Source: a virus
Reading direction: 5' to 3' (one strand)
DNA: 64,000 bases
IMG/VR virus record: IMGVR_UViG_3300046002_004036
Coordinates: 34,084 to 98,083 of that record
Below, piece after piece: positions 16,835-27,600 of the stretch (positions within the stretch are counted from its first letter, which is position 1; every line of letters starts with the position of its first letter). The position numbers and the translations under genes were made by a program. The notes below the pieces were generated by a model. It did no database searches. It saw only the letters and a list, made by a program, of their open reading frames with translations, and was not told where the DNA came from.

Positions 16835-19231
16835 TTAAGGGGTATACACCAATAAGACTGAGCCATTGCCTGCATCTGGAAAAGCCGTAGGATTGCTTCC
16901 AAATGCAGATGTTGTAATAGTGTACATATTTCTTAATCCACCTGATCTATAGTCTTCAGCACTACCACTATATGATCCAGATATTTGTGCATTTTTTGCA
17001 ATTTCAACTTGGCGACCTTCTTGCCCTAAAGAAAGTCTATAGATAAACGTTGATCCAGTTGCTGACTCATCACCTGCAATATCATATCTTTTAAAATCTG
17101 TATACATTAGGTATTGCGAAAGGTTATCATCATAGATTAAAAAGTCAGATCCTGTGTTACTTTGAATTGAATAGTTTCCTACTTTTATTCTTCCAGTGCC
17201 AGTTGAAATAATTCCTGCTTCATCAATAGTCCAACCATTTGTAAGGGTTCCTAGATAACCACCTCCTGCTTTTATATCTCCAGTAATCTCTGCATCTGTT
17301 GCAAATACTTTACCTGCTACTGTTACTCTAAACTTGTTTGCTGTATCATTTGGGCCTGTTCCGTTACCCGCCCAAAATACAGAATGAGTTACATCATTTC
17401 CTGGGCTATTAATGCCAGCCTTGTATGTGCTAATAGATGAATTTGAAACTGCAATGTATCCATTAGTTGAGTCTATTTCTATATTACCTTTTCCAGATAT
17501 TGACGTTTTAAAAATACTACTTGATGATACGTCCCAGCCTCCGATATTTGCAGAGGCGGTAGTTAGTTTTCCATTGCTTGCATCAATTGTTGTAATACCT
17601 GATACAGAAGATGAGTTAAATGTTAAACCTGAAGAGTTTAATATGTACCCAGCACCTGAAAGGCTGCCCGAAACTATAGTTCCTGAATATAAAGATCCTC
17701 CAGAAATTATTCCAACATTGCCAGCAAAGTATCCACTTCTTGCAGTTATGTCTCCATCAATTGTAAATGTAGATCCATCCCAAGAAATATAGTTTGTCGT
17801 GCTTCCGCCTACTTTTAATGATGCTGATTGTGCTGAGTCTATATACCAATAGTTATGTGTATTAAATACTAAACCTCTTTTACCAGTATCTACTCCATAT
17901 CCAAATTTAAATGTTCCAGTATCGGTTCCACTTACTCCTGCTTGAAAATATCCTGTAGTTGATACATTTGTTCCTATAAACGGTGTTCCGCTAATTGCAA
18001 CATTTGAGCCAGCAATGTAAGAAGTAGAATCGTTATTGTATTCATCGTATGTAGCAACTGCAAATTCATATGTTAGTCCTACTCCTAAACCAGATAACCT
18101 GTATGCCGTTCCAGTACCTGGTGAGTCGGCATATGAGTAGGATGATACAGGACTTGTTACTGGTCTATATCTTATTCTGTATCCACGAATACCGCCAGTT
18201 GTGACGGCAGCCCAAGAAATATCTGCATAACCATTAAACCCAATTGTTCCAGTAGTATCTAATCCGCCTGTTGTTGTAACTGTTGCTACATCTGCTGGTC
18301 CTGTTGTATCTGCTACAACTGGGTTTGTTGGAGTAATTTTGTATGCAGTTGAAAATGGTGTTGCAAGTCCCGCATCTGAATAAAACCTTGCCTTAACCCA
18401 ACGTGCATTAAAGTTTGAAGTAATAATATTTGCGGGATTAACTGTTCCAAAATATGATCTAAGATAAGTAACTCCTGTTGGAGCAGTAGAACTTGTTGAC
18501 TCATATTCTACAATTTCAATTGAGTTATATCGTGCTTCAGTTGGTGTGGTATAGGCAACGCTATAACCAGCATTGATTGCTGTTACAGTAATTGTTGGGG
18601 TTGGTAGGTCTAAGGTATAGGTAGGAATAGATGCAACACACGCTGTGCTACTTTTATTATAAAATGGATCTATTGATAAAACGCAGATGGCTGTAAATAC
18701 TGTTCTTTGGATTCCAAACATTGATTCGTTTAGTGCTTTTGTTACTGTAAGGGTTTGTGCGGTTTGAGTTCTATTTACTAAAAATGATTGAAGGGGTGTT
18801 TGCTTTGTTACTCCATCTGCGGTTAGTTCAACTATAAATTCAGATACCGTTGAATTTAATGAGTCCAAATAATCCCAGTTAAAACCAATTACTAGATCAT
18901 CTCCAGACCAAGATGCAGTAACACTTGATACTGCAGTTGGCGTAACTGCTCCATAACCAGTTTTATAACCTGGATTTCCATTAGATGGTGGAACATACTG
19001 TTTTTCTTTTGTTCCCGAAGGGTTTGCAGATCCTTTTACTCCTGTAGGATTAGAAGTGTTGGTTCCCCCAGAAGCTATCAGCTTTCCGTCAAAACCAACA
19101 ATATCAATTTCTGCACCTTGACGTGATTTTGTTTGTGAAACTTTATTCCAAGCAACTCTAGGGTCATCAGCACTTATTGGTACCGTGGGATTTTTTGCAA
19201 CGCTTTTGCCACTTTTATATTTTGAGTTCAT
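16835..19231 (-). CDS. Large tail protein with fibronectin type III and beta-structured C terminus
   Basis: A 798-residue tail protein. Fibronectin-like stretches occur at about residues 105-300 and again at 320-400 (ISWAAVTTGGIRGYRIRYRPVTSP). The second half is a Gly/Ser/Thr-rich beta region (GDITARSGYFAGNVGIISGGSLYSG; GKVFATDAEITGDIKAGGGYLG), the pattern of phage central fibre or tip proteins. Basic N terminus (MNSKYKSGKSVAKN). It lies 10 bases upstream of the Cys-repeat protein and likely co-assembles with it. Confidence 0.7.
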   Translation of the reverse strand: MNSKYKSGKSVAKNPTVPISADDPRVAWNKVSQTKSRQGAEIDIVGFDGKLIASGGTNTSNPTGVKGSANPSGTKEKQYVPPSNGNPGYKTGYGAVTPTAVSSVTASWSGDDLVIGFNWDYLDSLNSTVSEFIVELTADGVTKQTPLQSFLVNRTQTAQTLTVTKALNESMFGIQRTVFTAICVLSIDPFYNKSSTACVASIPTYTLDLPTPTITVTAINAGYSVAYTTPTEARYNSIEIVEYESTSSTAPTGVTYLRSYFGTVNPANIITSNFNARWVKARFYSDAGLATPFSTAYKITPTNPVVADTTGPADVATVTTTGGLDTTGTIGFNGYADISWAAVTTGGIRGYRIRYRPVTSPVSSYSYADSPGTGTAYRLSGLGVGLTYEFAVATYDEYNNDSTSYIAGSNVAISGTPFIGTNVSTTGYFQAGVSGTDTGTFKFGYGVDTGKRGLVFNTHNYWYIDSAQSASLKVGGSTTNYISWDGSTFTIDGDITARSGYFAGNVGIISGGSLYSGTIVSGSLSGAGYILNSSGLTFNSSSVSGITTIDASNGKLTTASANIGGWDVSSSSIFKTSISGKGNIEIDSTNGYIAVSNSSISTYKAGINSPGNDVTHSVFWAGNGTGPNDTANKFRVTVAGKVFATDAEITGDIKAGGGYLGTLTNGWTIDEAGIISTGTGRIKVGNYSIQSNTGSDFLIYDDNLSQYLMYTDFKRYDIAGDESATGSTFIYRLSLGQEGRQVEIAKNAQISGSYSGSAEDYRSGGLRNMYTITTSAFGSNPTAFPDAGNGSVLLVYTP

Positions 19232-19243
19232 GGCTGTTCCTAA

Positions 19244-19762
19244 TTATTTTGGACCTGTTGCTTGCCAATTTAAATAAAAATATCCAGTCAAAGGATCAGG
19301 ATCTTCGCTTGTGCTAGTTGCCCTTGTTACTCTAAAACTAAACTGTGAATCAGTTACGTGAAAAATATTAAAAATAATATTATGATTTGTATCGTCAAGT
19401 GCTCCAAATGATGAATGTCCAAATCGCATTGTTCCAGTTACAATAGGTTTGGCACTAAAGGCTGTTGTTCCAGATACTGCGTCTATAAAAGATATGTCTC
19501 CATAAAATATTTGATCTCCTGTGTTGCTAGATGCAGTTGTGGTATCAATTTTAGTTGTGCCATAAAGCATTTTTTGTGGTCCTGGATTATATTCATGAAC
19601 TACATCATTATCGCCATTCCAGTCTACGGTACCCGAACCCTGCACACCAAAATTATTTGTAATAGAGCTAATACTATCGCTATGCTGATTAACAACATTA
19701 ATGACTTGCTGCCATGCACCAAGGTCTATAATATTTGGATCTGATATTTTTACATAAGGCAT
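19244..19762 (-). CDS. Putative minor tail protein, 172 aa
   Basis: Beta-rich soluble protein (TMRFGHSSFGALDDTNHNIIFNIFHVTDSQFSFRVTRAT) with a short N-terminal segment (YVKISDPNIIDLGAWQQVINVVNQHSDSISSI) that looks like an attachment helix shared by several tail-tip proteins. Located between two large tail proteins, so a tip or fibre component is likely. No family recognised. Confidence 0.55.
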   Translation of the reverse strand: MPYVKISDPNIIDLGAWQQVINVVNQHSDSISSITNNFGVQGSGTVDWNGDNDVVHEYNPGPQKMLYGTTKIDTTTASSNTGDQIFYGDISFIDAVSGTTAFSAKPIVTGTMRFGHSSFGALDDTNHNIIFNIFHVTDSQFSFRVTRATSTSEDPDPLTGYFYLNWQATGPK

Positions 19763-19783
19763 TCTTGTTCTCCTATTTTATCA

Positions 19784-19792
19784 ATTATACCA
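19784..19792 (-). promoter_or_regulatory. Extended -10 promoter TGGTATAAT
   Basis: Minus-strand TATGG-TATAAT, 21 bases upstream of the ATG at 19762, followed by an AGGAGA site. A secondary start for the tail-tip genes. Confidence 0.65.
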
Positions 19793-19809
19793 TAGCAGAA
19801 TGTTGTCAT

Positions 19810-22800
19810 TTATTGTATCCTTTTAAGTCCCAGCCTTGTTTCAAGGCCTTGATTAAATGAGTGAGATACAGAATGAACAAAATATTTTTGCTGGCTTATA
19901 CCATTTAGAGAATAAGTAAGAGTAATTATGTCTCCAACTTGGATTAAAGGATTACCAAATATACTAAGGTTGGCATCTTTTGAAAAACCTTCAATTCCCA
20001 TTTGTACCAGCTTAAGCATTCTTTGTGCTGCTTGCTTTGACTGTATCCATTCTGAGTCTAGTTGTGCTACTTCTGAGCTATTAGATTGATCAATCAATAC
20101 CTCCAAAATTTCAGGGTCAGAAGGAGCAACAATTTCATGTGTCCAGAGATTTAAGTTAATTGTAAATTGATCAAGGTCATCTGCCTCTTTATGTAAAAAT
20201 ACCATGTTTGATGAATTATTAGCAATTACCATCTTTGCTCTAAATCCTGTGTTAATTGGGGTTGAGTAAGAAAGTGAATATTCATCAATTAACTTTTTTT
20301 GATAATTAGTCTGATCTTCTTTTTCATTTCCTGGAAAATAATACCACATATATTCAACTGGTAACACATCTACTGAAACTGCTGCAGGAGTTGTATATTG
20401 AACATCGTAATAGTTAATTCCAGCTACTTCAGGGCTTGTCTGCATTAAATAAGTAATTGAATTTGAGTATAGTGGTTGACCTTGGACTAAACCATTTAAA
20501 AATTCTCTATCTTGGTAAAAATAACTAACGCTTCTTTCTGTTAATGCTTTTTCTGTTGCATGAATTTCTCTAAGGGCGGCAGGAGAAACTCTTGTTCCCT
20601 GATCAAAATATTCAGGTTCTGGGTGTAGATCTGGAACCATTGTAGGATACATTGATGCATGAAAGCCAAACTTAGTTCCTGTTTGAATGTCATCATCAAA
20701 GTATGGTTTTTGTCTCATACCAGTTAAACCATTTACTTCAGTTGATTTCCAGCCAGAACCTCCAGGATTTGTTGTTACATCATAATCATCTGTTTTAGAT
20801 TCTTGCCATCCAACTATTTCTACGTTGTTTAAAAATATTGATAAAATTATTTTGTTGTTTCCTACGGTACCGCTTTCTCCATCTGAACCATCTGAAGAAG
20901 TTATTGCAACTTTTAAATTAAATGGGTTATCTGTTACATAAGAGTATTCATATTCTTTACCAACCAAAGTTTTTTTAATTATCTTTGAAAAATTATTTAC
21001 GATACTGTTACACTCTCCAGTAACCTCTGACCAAAACATTACACCAGTTGTTACATTTTTTGCTAATAATACATACTTGTATTTTGGTGGATCGTAAAGA
21101 TCTCCTGGTGATTTTGGATTTTCTTGGTTATACCTTACAAGCTCAATAAAATAAGCTTCTGCAGAAGATGTTGTACTTGCCATGTTAAAGAATAGACCAG
21201 CAGAAGCCACAGACTGATCTGGCATATCAAACTTTACAGAATAGGTGTGATAACCTATATCTGTTTCAGTTGTTGGATATATGAGAAGTTTATTATTTAT
21301 ACCAATATCATATATGGTTTCACTAACGTTTATTTTTGAAATGCTTGGCAAAGTACTTTCATTATCATTGTCATCTATTATTGATGTATATCCTGAAGAT
21401 GTTGCTAATGCAAGGGTTGAATCATTAAATCGTTTTTCAGAAAGACTCTTGCTGGCTAAAGTAGTAATTCTTGTATGTGCTGCTGGCACTGTTCCATATA
21501 GTCCACGCTGAACATTTGTAATATTTCCAGTAGGAGTTACTATAACTTCATAGTCAAACGGAACTGTTGCCTCTCCGCCAGAGACATAAGTGCCTGCTGC
21601 TGGATCAATAATTGAAAAAGAAGTATTTGTTCTGCTAGAAATAATTCCATTTATGTTATATGTTTTAGGATTAACTGCAGTGACAATCACTTTTTGTCCT
21701 ACCTTAAAAGTATTTGCTGCCGTATAAACTACTGCGCTTCCGCTTCTAGCAACATTTGTAACAGTTGCATAAGAAGTTTTTAGCCCAACATTATTTTGTT
21801 TAATAAAATTGTTTATTTCCGATTGAAGTTCCGTATCATTTTTTATTGAAACTGTAATTGGACTTTCTCCAAACTTTCCAATCTCATATTCTTTATAAAG
21901 AAATGAAACAATTTCATTTTCAATAAAAGCATAACCACTTGCATCACGATTAAAAGTATGAAAAATGTCTTGAAGATCATTAACATTTATGTTAAACATA
22001 TTTGAATTTTTTTCCATGTTGCTATTTATATAGTTAAACCCAACAGAGTCTATGCTTTGTTGCTGCCATACAACATCATTAGATGTTGCATAAACAAAAG
22101 ATGGAGAATTTTTAACCATTGGGTTTGTAACATTTTGTAAAGAAGGAGATTGTTTAACTTTAGGAATTTGATATCTTAAAGAAATTTTTCCTGGCTTTGC
22201 TTTATTAGAGATAGAAAATCCACCTTGTTTAATGTTAAAGTCTGAGACTGTTAGATTAGATGTGCTTGAAGATAAAATATTATGCAAACTTAAAAATTTC
22301 ATAATTCCATATTCATCAATATATGCTCCAATTTGATAAGCAACAAATATCTTATTAAGTGTGTCTACAATAGTTGAGTCTTTTGAGTTGCAGTAAAAGT
22401 ATGCTAGATCCATTGGATTAGCTTTATTGTTACAAACGTTGTAAAGAGAGTCATAGTCGTAATCTGTAAAACCAGCCAAATCAAGAATATTAGTGATTAC
22501 ATCAAATACGTTTTTTAAGTTAACTACATAATCAGGAACTGGGGTTGATTGGAGATATCTTGAGATATCAAAAGACTGAATAGAAACTGTATCTATATCT
22601 GATTCATCCCAAGAGTCTGAATAAAATACCCCTGCTGGAACATAGGCTGTTGTAGATGTTACGGTATTTGTAGATAAATCAGAGTACTCAAAAAGATTAA
22701 AATTAACATAAAACTTAATATTTTTTCTAAGAATACTTGAAAGCAATGTAGAGGCACTATCGCTTTGACTAGAAAAAACATTAACTATTTCATTATTATA

Positions 22801-24165
22801 TAAAAGTGGTATTGCTGAAAGTGTTATGTTACAACTGTTTGTGTTCATTGAGGAAATAGGCAATAGATTATTTTGTCCGTCTAAGGATTTATCTATTGAT
22901 ATATTTTCAACAAAACTTGATAAATCTACTTCAAGTCTTGGAGAAACCTCAACAAGTTGCATCTTGACTAAATCACTAGTTAAATTAGCATTGTCATAAG
23001 AAGAAAATTCGGATCTGGTTGTTTTTGATATTTGTGATACAGATAATGATGTTAATGACATTGTTTGGCTTATAGACCCAGAACTTGTAAAACTAGGCAT
23101 AGAAGACCACTTTGTTTTTGTCCATTCCGAGCCTGTGTAGTATAGAGTCAATAGACCTGTGGTAAAACTATCTGCGTTAGCTGGCATAGATATGGTTTCA
23201 CTGCCGTCAACACTAATAAAAGAATTATTTACTTTTATTTTTATTGAAGGTATTGTTACTAGTGTATTAAACTTAACAATAATTTTGTTAGTAAGAATAC
23301 CCTTTTCATATTTTGCCGTTATCATATTACTTGTACCATCTGAAACAAAATATTTATAAGCAGAAATGTCTGTTGGTAAAGCACTCTTTAGTGCTGGTAC
23401 TGGGGAAGATGCTAGAAAAAATGACGGCATTTGCGTTATAGAACTTATTGGAGAATATACAGCAGATGTATAACCAGTTATTGTAGGTGAGGTAATTTTT
23501 CTATAATTAGAAGGAAATAAACAATTTATATTTCCAGATGGTACGTATGACTCACCTGGTCTAAAGTATGAGAAAACGCTATCGGTTGGCCAAAAAGATC
23601 CATACTTATAGTCCTCATAAGAGGTTTTGTATACTTCTGGTACCGTAAAATATACTATTGGATTATCAGTTATACCACTTAAAACATTAAAATTAACTCT
23701 ATAAGTAAATGAAGATATAGTATCTCCTGATGCTTGCGATGTTCCAATGTATGTGGTAATTTTAGTCCACCCAAGAGAACTAACTTCTTCTTGGGTTGAT
23801 CCGTATTGACTACTTGTTCCTTCGGCAAAAGCAGTAGCCATAATTGGCATAGAGTTATTTGTTTTTACATAGGTAATTATTTTATATGCTTTACCGCCAT
23901 TAGCAGTAACAGAATATTGTAAAAAACCTTGTCCACTTGACATTGTAAATTTTTTAGTTGTAAAGTTAGGTTTTGATTCACCTGTGGTTGCAGAAGCTAG
24001 GGTACCCGTAGAAGAAGGCGATGTTAAGCTCATTGCTGTAATATCACCTGCAATAGTTACATAAGGTGGATTAAATAAGTTATGATTCCACTCAGCAGAA
24101 ACTACGGGGACTAAACCAATTGAATCAGAATCATTAAAGATTGCAGAGTTAATGTTATCTAACAC
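19810..24165 (-). CDS. Very large minor tail protein (tail tip/hub)
   Basis: A 1451-residue protein three positions after the tape measure. Early part: carbohydrate-module-like strands (YVTIAGDITAMSLTSPSSTG, ITTYIGTSQASGD). Middle: a region with QLVEVSPRLEVDLSSFVENISIDKSLDGQNNLLPISSMNTNSCNITLSAIPLL, the segment typical of actinophage minor tail hub proteins. C-terminal end: IFGNPLIQVGDIITLTYSLNGISQQKYFVHSVSHSFNQGLETRLGLKRIQ, the beta-barrel motif of tail hub (gpD/gp27-like) domains. Probably the baseplate hub with host-binding modules fused at the front. Confidence 0.7.
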   Translation of the reverse strand: MLDNINSAIFNDSDSIGLVPVVSAEWNHNLFNPPYVTIAGDITAMSLTSPSSTGTLASATTGESKPNFTTKKFTMSSGQGFLQYSVTANGGKAYKIITYVKTNNSMPIMATAFAEGTSSQYGSTQEEVSSLGWTKITTYIGTSQASGDTISSFTYRVNFNVLSGITDNPIVYFTVPEVYKTSYEDYKYGSFWPTDSVFSYFRPGESYVPSGNINCLFPSNYRKITSPTITGYTSAVYSPISSITQMPSFFLASSPVPALKSALPTDISAYKYFVSDGTSNMITAKYEKGILTNKIIVKFNTLVTIPSIKIKVNNSFISVDGSETISMPANADSFTTGLLTLYYTGSEWTKTKWSSMPSFTSSGSISQTMSLTSLSVSQISKTTRSEFSSYDNANLTSDLVKMQLVEVSPRLEVDLSSFVENISIDKSLDGQNNLLPISSMNTNSCNITLSAIPLLYNNEIVNVFSSQSDSASTLLSSILRKNIKFYVNFNLFEYSDLSTNTVTSTTAYVPAGVFYSDSWDESDIDTVSIQSFDISRYLQSTPVPDYVVNLKNVFDVITNILDLAGFTDYDYDSLYNVCNNKANPMDLAYFYCNSKDSTIVDTLNKIFVAYQIGAYIDEYGIMKFLSLHNILSSSTSNLTVSDFNIKQGGFSISNKAKPGKISLRYQIPKVKQSPSLQNVTNPMVKNSPSFVYATSNDVVWQQQSIDSVGFNYINSNMEKNSNMFNINVNDLQDIFHTFNRDASGYAFIENEIVSFLYKEYEIGKFGESPITVSIKNDTELQSEINNFIKQNNVGLKTSYATVTNVARSGSAVVYTAANTFKVGQKVIVTAVNPKTYNINGIISSRTNTSFSIIDPAAGTYVSGGEATVPFDYEVIVTPTGNITNVQRGLYGTVPAAHTRITTLASKSLSEKRFNDSTLALATSSGYTSIIDDNDNESTLPSISKINVSETIYDIGINNKLLIYPTTETDIGYHTYSVKFDMPDQSVASAGLFFNMASTTSSAEAYFIELVRYNQENPKSPGDLYDPPKYKYVLLAKNVTTGVMFWSEVTGECNSIVNNFSKIIKKTLVGKEYEYSYVTDNPFNLKVAITSSDGSDGESGTVGNNKIILSIFLNNVEIVGWQESKTDDYDVTTNPGGSGWKSTEVNGLTGMRQKPYFDDDIQTGTKFGFHASMYPTMVPDLHPEPEYFDQGTRVSPAALREIHATEKALTERSVSYFYQDREFLNGLVQGQPLYSNSITYLMQTSPEVAGINYYDVQYTTPAAVSVDVLPVEYMWYYFPGNEKEDQTNYQKKLIDEYSLSYSTPINTGFRAKMVIANNSSNMVFLHKEADDLDQFTINLNLWTHEIVAPSDPEILEVLIDQSNSSEVAQLDSEWIQSKQAAQRMLKLVQMGIEGFSKDANLSIFGNPLIQVGDIITLTYSLNGISQQKYFVHSVSHSFNQGLETRLGLKRIQ

Positions 24166-24671
24166 TAGATCTCCGTAAATTCAATACTTATATCTACATA
24201 GTCTGCTACTGAGGTTCTTTTTGAAAGAGTCTTTGAAAATGAGGTTATAAAAACACTATATGTTCTAGATCCCGTTGCATTTGTCGTAGATGTTTCTGTG
24301 TACGCCGTTTTAAAATTAGTGCCAGATTCGTCTGGAATTGCACCTAGAGCAGGGTCTGCATTAAGTTTAGATTCAATAACCTTAACATATATTGGGATCC
24401 CAGCGTTAGCATTATAAAATGATTCCATCCAAGCAGCGCCTTTATTGCCGTCTGCTGTCTCTGCTGTCTTTGTAGGCAAAAATGTCCAAGAAGTTGAAAT
24501 GTTATGTTTTTTAGCAACTACATATTTTCTCATAGCACCATTGGCCATACGAGATGATGACTCAATTAGATCCACGTCTATCTGGATAGGTTCTCTATTA
24601 TGGTCTGTTAGTTTGTACCAAGTTGATCCATTTAAGGATACCTGTATACCTGCTTGAATTTTATATACCAT
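24165..24671 (-). CDS. Tail protein, probable distal tail or tube-like component
   Basis: A 168-residue beta-rich protein beginning YKIQAGIQVSLNGSTWYKLTDHNREPIQID and ending SVADYVDISIEFTEI. It sits between tape measure and hub, the place of the distal tail protein in siphophages, sharing boundary bases with both neighbours. The C-terminal strand resembles tail-tube folds. Family identity is inferred from position. Confidence 0.55.
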   Translation of the reverse strand: MVYKIQAGIQVSLNGSTWYKLTDHNREPIQIDVDLIESSSRMANGAMRKYVVAKKHNISTSWTFLPTKTAETADGNKGAAWMESFYNANAGIPIYVKVIESKLNADPALGAIPDESGTNFKTAYTETSTTNATGSRTYSVFITSFSKTLSKRTSVADYVDISIEFTEI

Positions 24672-27600
24672 TACATCATCACCGCATTTGATTTATTATT
24701 TTTTGAGGTTTCAAGTTTAAGTTTTCTAATTACTTGGTTTGCTATTTCACTTGGATTTGAACTTCCACCATTTATAGTCATATCAATATTATACACTGCT
24801 CCACCCATTGAAGTGCTTGAATTTGATGTACCAACCTTTTGATTGTTAATTGCATCCATAAATCCAACACCATAGTTTTTAACTGAATCTGCTTTTACTA
24901 TATATTCTCCATTAGATACACGAAGTTGTGGTAGTCCACCACTTGCAAATCTAGCAGCGATTGAGTCTGATGTTCCCGTGCCTGGACCTTTAATAAGACC
25001 ACCCATGTAGTTGCCTTTTGCTTTTGCTTTATTTAATGCTGTTTCTGCATTAGTAACTCTTGCTCCAGCAGTTAATTCTGAGATTCTATTTTCTAGATCT
25101 GTTATTTTTTTATCAAGTGCAATAGATGCTGTTTCTTTATTAAATTCTGCTCTTTGGAATGATTTTTGTTGATCAATTATTGCAGCACCAATATAGTTAC
25201 CTGAAATTTTTGCTTGAACTGCCTCTTGTTGCAATTGCATTAATTTTTGTTGATACTCATATTCACGTTTTACTTCGTCGGCAGATTCTTTAGATGCATC
25301 TCTAATTTTCTTTTTTTGCACAAGCTCTTGTTGAAGTCTAGCAATTGTAAGCTTTGCTTGTTTAGAAAGCACATCAGTATTTGTTCCACCAGCGCTGCCG
25401 CCGTCTTCAATACCGCCAAACATCTCTGCTAAAGTTTTTTGAGTTTGATCATACAATTCTTTAAAATCTTTTGATTTTGCGTATGCTTCAATTTGTTTAG
25501 CTAGGCTAGTTTTTCTCATTAAATTGTTTTTTTCAGCAAATGATCTAACTGCTGGAATACGAATATTGCCTTTTTCGTCACGCTCTATAGGTGTTGTTTG
25601 CATTACAGCATTTGCTAACATTATTTGTCCAGCACTTAATTTTGCCGCTAGTCCTGCAGATTTGTAGACTTCTTTAATTTGATTAAGTCTATCAATAGCA
25701 TCTTTATTTCCACTATTATTTATTGCAGTACTAAGTGCAATAACTCCAATTTTTGCATTAAGCGAAGAAGCATTTACTCCGTCTATTCTTTGTTTCATTT
25801 GATCAAAAGTAAGTGATCCATTACTAGTAATACTAAATATATTTAACAATTGATCTGCAAATGCTTTTTGTACTGCAGTTAATTCTTTATATGATTTTGC
25901 AAATTCTCCTGCAACATTTACATTATATAAAAATGAATCACCATTTTTTTGAATTAAAGTATCAAGTTTGTTTAAACTTTTAGTTGTAGCTGTTTGAGCA
26001 TCAACAACATCTTTAGAAACAGACTGCCAAACCGCTCCAAAATCTTTTGTTCTGTTCGCAGCGGCAAGTAAAACTTGTACATATTGTTGTGCATTTTTTG
26101 GATCAAGTCCACCAGTTGCAATTGCTGAAGTAACTTGTGATCTAATTGAACCTGTAACACTTTGTAGATCAGACTTATTAGATGATATATTTTTAATAAA
26201 TTTTGATATTGGGTCATCTTCTGGAAGTGCTTTAATAGAAGCAACCATATTTTGAATTTCTGGAGAAAGAAAACCTAAAGAATCTTTAAGGGTTTTTGAA
26301 GAATCGGTAATACTAGTTATTTTTAAACTAGTGTCTAAAGCAGTATCGCCAAACATTTTAATAACTTCTGTACTTGCTGTAAAAGTTGCTTTTACTGTAG
26401 CATCATGTTCTTTTTCTTTTGATATAAGTGTAACTAGTGCAGAAGAAACTAATCCTATTGCAGCCCCTGCTGCAGTACCCCAGGGACCAAAAAGCATACC
26501 CATATTAGCACCAGTCATGGTAGATTGAATAACTCCTTTACCAGCAAAGTCTGGCATGGATCCAAGTGCCATGTTTGCACCAAGGAGGCCAAGACCTCCA
26601 CCAAGTCCTCCAACCCTACCCATTCCTCCACGCATTCTTCCTGCTACTGAAGTGTTTTGTGCTTGTGGTCTAGGGATTACTGATAATTCTTGTGTTCCCG
26701 CAGGAATTATAGGACCAATTGGGGCAGGGCCTTGTCCTCTTGTTGCACGTCGTGCTCCAGTTCTGGTTCCATTTACTGCTGTTGAACTTAATTGTTCTGC
26801 TTGTGTCTTAACATTCTTTTTACGCTTTTTCATTCCAACTTCAAGGCCACGAGCAATGTCTTCACCAATTGGAATTGTTTTTTTAGAAGGAGATGCAGTA
26901 CCTGCTGCTTTAGCTGCAGATTTAATTGCGCCATTTGAAATTTCTGCTGCTTGCCCGTTCATAACTTGTGCAGCTTTTGATACAGATCCTGAAGCCATTG
27001 GATTAGCTTGCAAAGATGCAATGTCTGTCATCTGTGGTTTAAATACGTGACCCATCTGTAAATCTGCTGCAGAGTTTCCAGTCATTCTTTCATATAGAGT
27101 TTTAACTCCAGGTCTGATTGCTGTGTAAGACCTTGTTCCAAATAGTTTAGTTTGAAAAGCTCCTCTTCTTCCACGAGATGGGTTTGTTTCTCCAGGTTTT
27201 CTTGCCTCTGTAGGAATTGTTCCATATACATCTGGATCTAATCCAAAAGTTTTTCTTACAACTCCTCGTTCTGCCTCAGATGCTATCTGGTTAACTTCTT
27301 TTTCTACCGTTTGTCCTGCATTTGTCCAAGCGCTAGCAAATCTTTCATTACTATCTTTTATGTCTTTATATGTTGTATCAAGATCTAAGTTTAATTTATC
27401 AACAAAAGACTTAGTAAGGTTTTCGTATTCTTTTGCAATAGGATCAAATTTTCCTACACGTATATTTGATTGTGTTGGAGCAATTCCTCTTGACTCACCA
27501 ATTCTTGCTATTAGGTTTGATAAAACAGAAGGGACGTCTGTTGCTCCTGCTTTTTGTTTCATATTTTCTGTTTTGTTTTGTAGTCTCATTGCAAATTCTG